Of a stretch of DNA of 12,500 nucleotides, positions 8,280 to 12,500 are shown piece after piece (within the stretch, counting starts at the first letter, position 1; the number at the start of each line of letters is the position of its first letter). The stretch is taken from positions 6,156,436 to 6,168,935 of the forward strand of contig CM022674.1 in NCBI GenBank assembly GCA_012295275.1, read 5' to 3'. The stretch comes from Chrysomallon squamiferum. Its lineage: Eukaryota > Mollusca > Gastropoda > Neomphalida > Peltospiridae. The translations under genes were made by a program, and so were the position numbers. A model generated the notes under the pieces. That model saw only the letters and a program-made list of their open reading frames with translations. It did not search any database and was not told the DNA's origin.

Positions 8280-8413
8280 ATTAAATATATAGGATGTTTA
8301 TATCAAATAAGAACGACTGCCCCCCACCAAAAAACTGCCCCCGGACAAATGACCACCAGGATAACTGCCCCCTTGACAATGGCCCCCATTTTTTCCCCCA
8401 TTGTTTCTTATGT
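8280..8413 (-). repeat. GC-rich inner inverted repeat, right copy
   Basis: Reverse complement of the left copy with scattered differences. On the + strand it shows runs of four to six C separated by GGACAAATGACC- and TTGACAATGG-like spacers. The repeated internal units suggest a subterminal repeat structure. Confidence 0.55.
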
Positions 8414-8658
8414 TTGATTTCTGCATTTCAAAGTAAGTAGAAAGGTGTAACATACGCACTCATACACACGCATACATGCATAAACACACAACCTTACAGA
8501 AACATATCTCCTTACTAACACAACACATCACAAACACACATATATACACACACACACACACACCCATCTACTTATAATTTTCACAGACAAGAACCCGTGG
8601 GTAAGATGTTAGGCGAGATGGGGTCACCGAGTACATCATCCATGTGAATATATTTCAA

Positions 8659-8666
8659 TGACGTCA
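8659..8666. promoter_or_regulatory. TGACGTCA (CRE-type palindrome)
   Basis: Right-arm partner of the site at 7272-7279. Confidence 0.3.
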
Positions 8667-8743
8667 TTAACAGTCATATCCCAAACAACGTCAGGCTGGG
8701 AACAACAATCAGGATCGTTGCTATGCTCGTTGATATATGTCCA

Positions 8744-8751
8744 TGACGTCA
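8744..8751. promoter_or_regulatory. TGACGTCA (CRE-type palindrome)
   Basis: Right-arm partner of the site at 7173-7180. Confidence 0.3.
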
Positions 8752-8820
8752 TTTGTTGTGATGTCATACATATGAATTTATTATGAATTACTGTTGCTAA
8801 TCATGTTCATTGCCGTTATT

Positions 8821-8863
8821 ATTATTTATTTATTTATTTGTTTGTTTGTTTGTTTGTTTGTTT
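8821..8863. repeat. (TTTA)n(TTTG)n microsatellite
   Basis: About three TTTA and six TTTG units, in the position equivalent to the larger left-arm (AAT)n. Confidence 0.75.
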
Positions 8864-9072
8864 TCATTCGTATTTTTTATTTTTTTTATTTATATTTTGA
8901 GTATTAACAAAACAAAAAGCAAAAGAAAAAAGAAGAAAAAATCTAATTACAAGAAAGCTGTCGTCTGCTATTGTAAAATTGTTGCAAATCTTTCTCGGTT
9001 ATGAATGTTTTGTTATTAAATAAGTTACATTTATTATGAAAATATTATTGGAAACTGGTCAGTTTTTCACAA

Positions 9073-9438
9073 ATGTTTTCTTCGAAGAATATTACATTTG
9101 TTAGGTACTTTGTTTTACGAGTGTTACATTTCCATGGTGACAGAGATTATAGTCAGAGGGTTGGACGCCATTCCAACTACCCTGATTGCTTGTATCTACT
9201 CTCAGGTTCATTGTCCCGAGTAGCAGACTTGTCTGTGCCGAGGGATACCTATGACTTGACAGCTTATGAGAAATATGAGCCTGATAGATGTTACATCAAA
9301 AGGCCATGCATGAAAACCAACTCATTTCATTTCAAAATTGTCTCTAATCTATACATTATACAACTAAATGTTTCTCACTGGAGTGAAGGCGAAAGACTTA
9401 ATTCAACATCAAAAATATTATTACATAACTGTGCCTGA
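9073..9438 (+). other. Unrecognised 121-codon open frame in a right-arm insertion
   Basis: The block 8870-9400 has no partner in the left arm, so it is an insertion here or a loss there. An open frame covers most of it, with FHGDRDYSQRVGRHSNYPD and a Cys/Tyr-containing middle part. It runs past the insertion edge into sequence shared with 6620-6665, so at least its last residues are fortuitous. No domain is recognised. It may be a mobile-element fragment or a chance frame. Confidence 0.25.
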
Positions 9439-9459
9439 TGGATGTTACATTTTGGCTCC

Positions 9460-10120
9460 TAACAATTACTCTGATGGTTGGGCCATCAGCAAACACCTCT
9501 TTCTACTCAAGGTCTTCATTTCATTTATCTGTATCGAAGGTATTTATTTAAATTACATAGGCCTGTGGCGTGTCCCTAGCCATATCGACAAAGGTTATTG
9601 TCTCCTTTTGTTTCTCCAACCCAGACATACCATTTTACAAAGCCACATATATCATGTTTTAGAATTACGTTAATTAACCGCCAAGATATGGCGACTTTCT
9701 TCTGATCAACTAACACAGCTTTGAATTTTATTCACTCAAGCAGCTTCTGTTTTTCTTTCATTCCGCGGTTCACACCGATGACTGCACCAAACTGATGTTT
9801 ACTGGTATCTCGGTTTGACTCGAAGTTCAAGTTTCTGGTTCCGGGTCCAAAAGAAGAAGCGACAAGAGGACAGTTGCACAACACGACGGTTGCGATTGAT
9901 GAAGACGCAGGTGAAGTGAAAGAAGTTGAAACTTTACCCTTTAATACCTTCAATAGCCAGTGTAATATGTGTCATTAACGGCCTAGTTGCTTTATATAAA
10001 CACATAATTTAAACTTATGTTAACGTAATTACTTGAGTCTCCCGCCAGCGATTTCGTCTTTAACTAGGATTCAACTGACTCCGTATTTTAACTCAGGTTT
10101 CTACAAAACTCTAATTAACT
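9460..10120. repeat. Conserved arm block downstream of the gene, right copy
   Basis: Inverted partner of 5850-6480. The minus-strand frame at 9732-9953 runs VLKGKVSTSFTSPAS to KEKQKLLE and stops. The left copy differs by a one-base shift near the start. No recognised domain. Confidence 0.35.
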
Positions 10121-10149
10121 GAGTTGTGTGCTATTTTCATTTTTTTTTT

Positions 10150-10278
10150 GGTTACATTATAACAATATATAAATAAATAACTCAAATTGCACTCTTGTTG
10201 ATGTCTTATTTATCTAGTGGATATATTTTACTGTCACGATTTAAAGTATACCAGTCCGTGTCACAGTGTTGTAAACAT
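10150..10278 (-). other. 3' tail of the inverted CBM2 gene copy
   Basis: Reverse complement of the 5666-5805 tail, including the TGACAG core, the GAGTTATTTATTTA motif and the TTGTTATAA..GGTAACC-like stretch. It directly follows the surviving stop codon. Confidence 0.55.
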
Positions 10279-10306
10279 CTAGTCACAAGTACTTGCTGAA
10301 GTGAAG
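10279..10306 (-). pseudogene. Remnant of exon B2' (last eight codons and stop)
   Basis: On the minus strand this reads as the end of exon B2 (FTSA, then a Cys-Asp end and TAG). Immediately upstream the sequence jumps to intron sequence equivalent to 5245-5299. Left-arm bases of about 5300-5639 have no counterpart, which gives a deletion of about 340 bp with a two-base CT overlap at the junction. Confidence 0.65.
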
Positions 10307-10517
10307 ATATGATATTCTTCTTTTTCAGTATATCATCTTTTCTACATTTTAGTTGATTGTTGTTTGTTTTTGTTTTTTATTTATTTTTTTGTGATCTGTT
10401 TTCTTTTCTTTTTATTTTCTTTTTTTGGAAATTTAGAATGGAGATTAATGAATCCACAGAAAGAGTTGATCGACGGAAACAACTCATCCATGAAAAAAGT
10501 GGATCTCTGTAACGTAC

Positions 10518-10651
10518 GTTGATAGTTTTGATAGCTGGTCTAAACTTGATGACAGCCTCCCAGTTGCCGCAGATATCCGTGTTTGGTATCATGCACACGT
10601 AACACACAAACCCACCAGTCCATGTATTTGTGAAGTAGTAGACTGACTGAC
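10518..10651 (-). CDS. Exon B1' of the inverted copy, highly diverged
   Basis: 134 nt, same length, phase and splice sites as exon B1. It encodes QSVYYF, TWTGGFVCYVC, DICGNWEAVIKF and PAIKTIN. It differs from exon B1 at 25 of 134 bases. These fall in 16 codons, 14 of which change the residue, several with two or three hits each. The core WTGGFVCYVC and the WEAVIKF strand are unchanged. Confidence 0.65.
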
Positions 10652-10789
10652 CTCAAAATATACATTAGTAAGTAAGTAGTAAGTAATGTAGTAAATGAAA
10701 GTAAAATAAAATAAAATAATTTAAGTCAAGAAAGAAAGAAAGAAAGAAGAATGAAAAAGAAGAAAAAAGATAGATAACGAAAGACTAAC

Positions 10790-11015
10790 GAGTACTACTG
10801 CTGGTATCTGACTTCGTAGAGTGACATATGTCTACAAAACGAGCCGTCACGCTGATGTCATTTTTATGAAACTTTTCAGTGCTGTGTGTCCACCCCGTAA
10901 AAATGAAACACCGGTCTTGTCCGGCGTGTAGGACCGCACTGTTCTTTTTGTTGTGCACAATAAACTGTGAGGAAGAATGCAGTTCCTTTGTAAATTTAAC
11001 ATCTGCATCCCAGAC
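10790..11015 (-). CDS. Exon A2' of the inverted copy
   Basis: 226 nt, in frame and intact. Relative to exon A2 it shows five substitutions, of which three change a residue (D to H, R to K, Q to K), and it lacks the initial GAG codon. The frame, the VWDAD and DRCFIFTGW motifs, the acceptor and the phase-1 donor are all kept. This low divergence contrasts with its neighbour exon B1'. Confidence 0.65.
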
Positions 11016-11204
11016 CTGAATAAAGAAATACAGAAATAAGAAAATAAAATAAAAAAGATTTGTTTCGAGTTACATCCATATATATACAGACTTCACTACT
11101 TGGTTACATAGCTATCTACATAAATGCAAACATTGAAATACACTTATGTACAGGCATCATACGTGTGACACCCGTACATGTATGAATAATGACCAAAAAA
11201 TAGC

Positions 11205-11210
11205 AAAAAA

Positions 11211-11253
<43 letters not shown>

Positions 11254-11271
11254 AATAATAATAATAATAAA
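11205..11271. repeat. (AAC)n(AAT)n microsatellite
   Basis: About thirteen AAC units followed by about six AAT units, inserted in the right arm between blocks that are adjacent on the left. Poly-Asn frames here are artefacts. Confidence 0.8.
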
Positions 11272-11399
11272 CGAATTATAATCTTTTATATGGATTTGTT
11301 TCACACACACAAACGCACACACGTATTTGTGCACAGATAGATGTTTTATACATCTGACATCGAGACAGAAGAGCAGTATCAATGATGACAAAATAAATA

Positions 11400-11640
11400 T
11401 TTAAATTAGAAAAACTTATTGAATCTTTCTTCATCTTTTCATGGACAGATGTCCGCAGCTTAGAATGTTTTTAACGCTTTTGGCTGGAGTTATAACCTTT
11501 ATCGACTCCTTATGCCTAAGTATGCTACTTAAAAGTACAACGCTCATACTCCTAGCTATGCTGACTACACACACACCTCGCTCAGGTTTTTCTATTCTTT
11601 CATGCTTTAATTCAAAGGACATCATCCGCTTCTTCTAATT
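11400..11640 (-). pseudogene. Fragment of a Tigger/pogo-like transposase N-terminus
   Basis: The minus-strand frame contains FELKHERIEKPERGV, then VVSIARS, ILRHKESIK and TPAKSVKNILS. This resembles the helix-turn-helix start of Tigger-type (pogo, CENP-B-related) transposases: a charged helix, ERG, a V..IAR helix, IL-x-(H/N)KE-x-I, then PAK-x-V. At the 3' end a frameshift moves the expected HEKM motif into the next frame, so the piece is dead. No catalytic DDE domain and no terminal repeats were found in the window. The call rests on remembered family pattern. Confidence 0.5.
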
Positions 11641-11945
11641 CGCTCATTAGAATTCTCTCATTAAATTAGTTCGCAGGGCAGATAGATTTATTTTCAGGGA
11701 TTTTACTGGGTTTTTTTTTCTTCTTTTTTTTGCGAATGTTCAGTACCTGTTTTATGACATTATATGAACACACGGTCAGGATGGGAGAGAACTTGAATCT
11801 TTCGCCTTGCTCTGATAAGTGTTTGGCAGCTGTATCTTGTAAGATACTTTTCTCCCTTATCTATCTATCTATCTATCTATATATATTTTTGTTTCGATAC
11901 CATCATGGGGCAATATAGTTTGTGTCTTAACGGCGTATAAAACTG
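11640..11945. other. Non-coding stretch between transposase fragment and repeat Y
   Basis: T-rich runs, a (TATC)n microsatellite at about 11860-11882 and a short perfect hairpin, GTATCTTGTAAGATAC. No gene seen. Confidence 0.4.
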
Positions 11946-11950
11946 TAAGT

Positions 11951-12058
11951 AAACAACTCAAATTGCACTCTTGTTGATGTGTCATTTATCTGGTGGATGT
12001 AATTTTACTGTCATGATTCAAAATTTACCAATCCCTGTCAAAGTGTTCTAAACCCCTA
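11951..12058 (-). other. Orphan CBM2-gene 3' tail (minus strand, second copy)
   Basis: Closely similar to 2001-2105 and to the other tails. It is part of a longer direct repeat with 1990-2420. No intact exon B2 lies next to it in 12059-12460. Confidence 0.45.
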
Positions 12059-12147
12059 GACGTGATAAGGAGCACTTTAGACACTGGCCCAGTGATACAA
12101 GTACAACAATAATAGCTTCAGTTCATCCATAAGATATAAACAAGTAG

Positions 12148-12184
12148 ATATATATATATATATATATATATACATACACACACA

Positions 12185-12229
<45 letters not shown>
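12148..12229. repeat. (TA)n(CA)n compound microsatellite
   Basis: About 25 bp of TA then about 50 bp of CA with one interruption, inside repeat Y. The equivalent in the first copy (2195-2230) is much shorter. Confidence 0.85.
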
Positions 12230-12232
<3 letters not shown>

Positions 12233-12500
12233 GACAGGCGCACACTAGGGCACGTGCGCAGAAAAACATAGGAAGAGCTGTAGATTGATGTGTTTTATAT
12301 GCATATTTTATGGGACTACGTTGCATACTCCGATGTTATGACCATTTTAACTACCGGTCTTTTCCATAAAACTTTAGTATTATCTTTGTACATATATCAT
12401 TACTTAATGTGAGAATTGTTTAAGCAGTCCATAAATCAAACTCGCGCACATCTGTTTCATGCTGTGATCTGTCCAAGCTTACATATCTATCTTTTATATT

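Larger units (their letters stand above)
8450..8790. repeat. Conserved non-coding block, right copy, with two TGACGTCA sites
   Basis: Inverted counterpart of 7140-7490. The octamers at 8659-8666 and 8744-8751 are the exact partners of those in the left arm. A (CA)n run lies at about 8536-8563. Confidence 0.45.
10279..11015 (-). pseudogene. Second tandem-CBM2 gene copy, inverted and truncated
   Basis: Reading on the minus strand, exon A2' (10790-11015), exon B1' (10518-10651) and a 28-nt remnant of exon B2' (10279-10306) follow in the same order and spacing pattern as the + strand gene. Both complete exons are open and keep their splice sites (cag|GTC, C|GTTAGT, gag|GTC, AAC|GTACGT). Exon B2' has lost about its first 167 nt together with the end of the preceding intron, so no full domain B can be made. 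No counterpart of exon A1 is recognisable upstream on this strand. It may still be transcribed, or be a recent casualty; the open exons argue that inactivation is not old. Confidence 0.65.
11945..12460 (+). repeat. Direct repeat Y, second copy
   Basis: Second copy of 1990-2420, lengthened by a (TA)n(CA)n tract at 12148-12229. After the shared part ends, 12461-12500 shows nothing recognisable. Confidence 0.6.

Noticed and set aside
11146-11340. Poly-Asn frame and its poly-Val antisense
   Set aside because: Translation of the (AAC)n(AAT)n microsatellite.

Overview
This window looks like nuclear DNA of an animal, most likely a mollusc and plausibly a cephalopod. Coding exons are short and separated by spliceosomal introns with GT..AG ends. 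The rest is AT-rich and crowded with microsatellites ((CTA)n, (CT)n, (CA)n, (AAT)n, (CTTT)n, (AAC)n). The organism is an inference from texture, and from the fact that carbohydrate-binding module family 2 (CBM2) domains are known in some mollusc cellulases; no marker gene proves it.

The only convincing protein-coding content is a small gene family encoding tandem CBM2-like domains. On the + strand, four exons (3943-4083, 4479-4707, 4995-5128, 5471-5665) join in compatible phases (0, 1, 0) into a 232-residue open frame. It holds two CBM2-like domains, each split by one intron at the same place, and ends at a TAG. The 5' start or signal-peptide exon is not visible; (CTA)n repeats lie upstream. 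A second copy lies on the - strand (10279-11015), tail to tail with the first. It keeps exons 2 and 3 but has lost nearly all of the last exon to a deletion of about 340 bp and has no recognisable first exon. A third remnant on the + strand (959-1163) is only the last exon, frameshifted by a 10-bp tandem duplication. Two further copies of the gene's 3' tail lie on the - strand (2001-2105 and 11951-12058).

Layout: 1-3000 is an imperfect foldback, with triplet repeats and a shared 250-bp segment inverted at 305-560 and 2430-2678, and gene tails pointing inward. 2680-3920 is a compound CTA-triplet array with recurring AT-rich linkers. 3943-5665 is the tandem-CBM2 gene. About 4228-11293 is one long, interrupted inverted duplication centred near 8180, whose arms carry the two convergent gene copies. 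Its core is a GC-rich inverted repeat resembling transposon ends (7947-8080 / 8280-8413). Each arm also holds a conserved non-coding block with two TGACGTCA motifs. 11400-11640 (-) carries a degraded fragment resembling the N-terminus of a Tigger/pogo-type transposase. 11945-12460 directly repeats 1990-2420.

The most interesting signal is that exon 3 differs between the two inverted copies almost only by amino-acid-changing substitutions (14 replacement codons, 2 silent), while exon 2 and the adjoining intron ends are nearly identical. This suggests diversification of one half of a secreted carbohydrate-binding protein.
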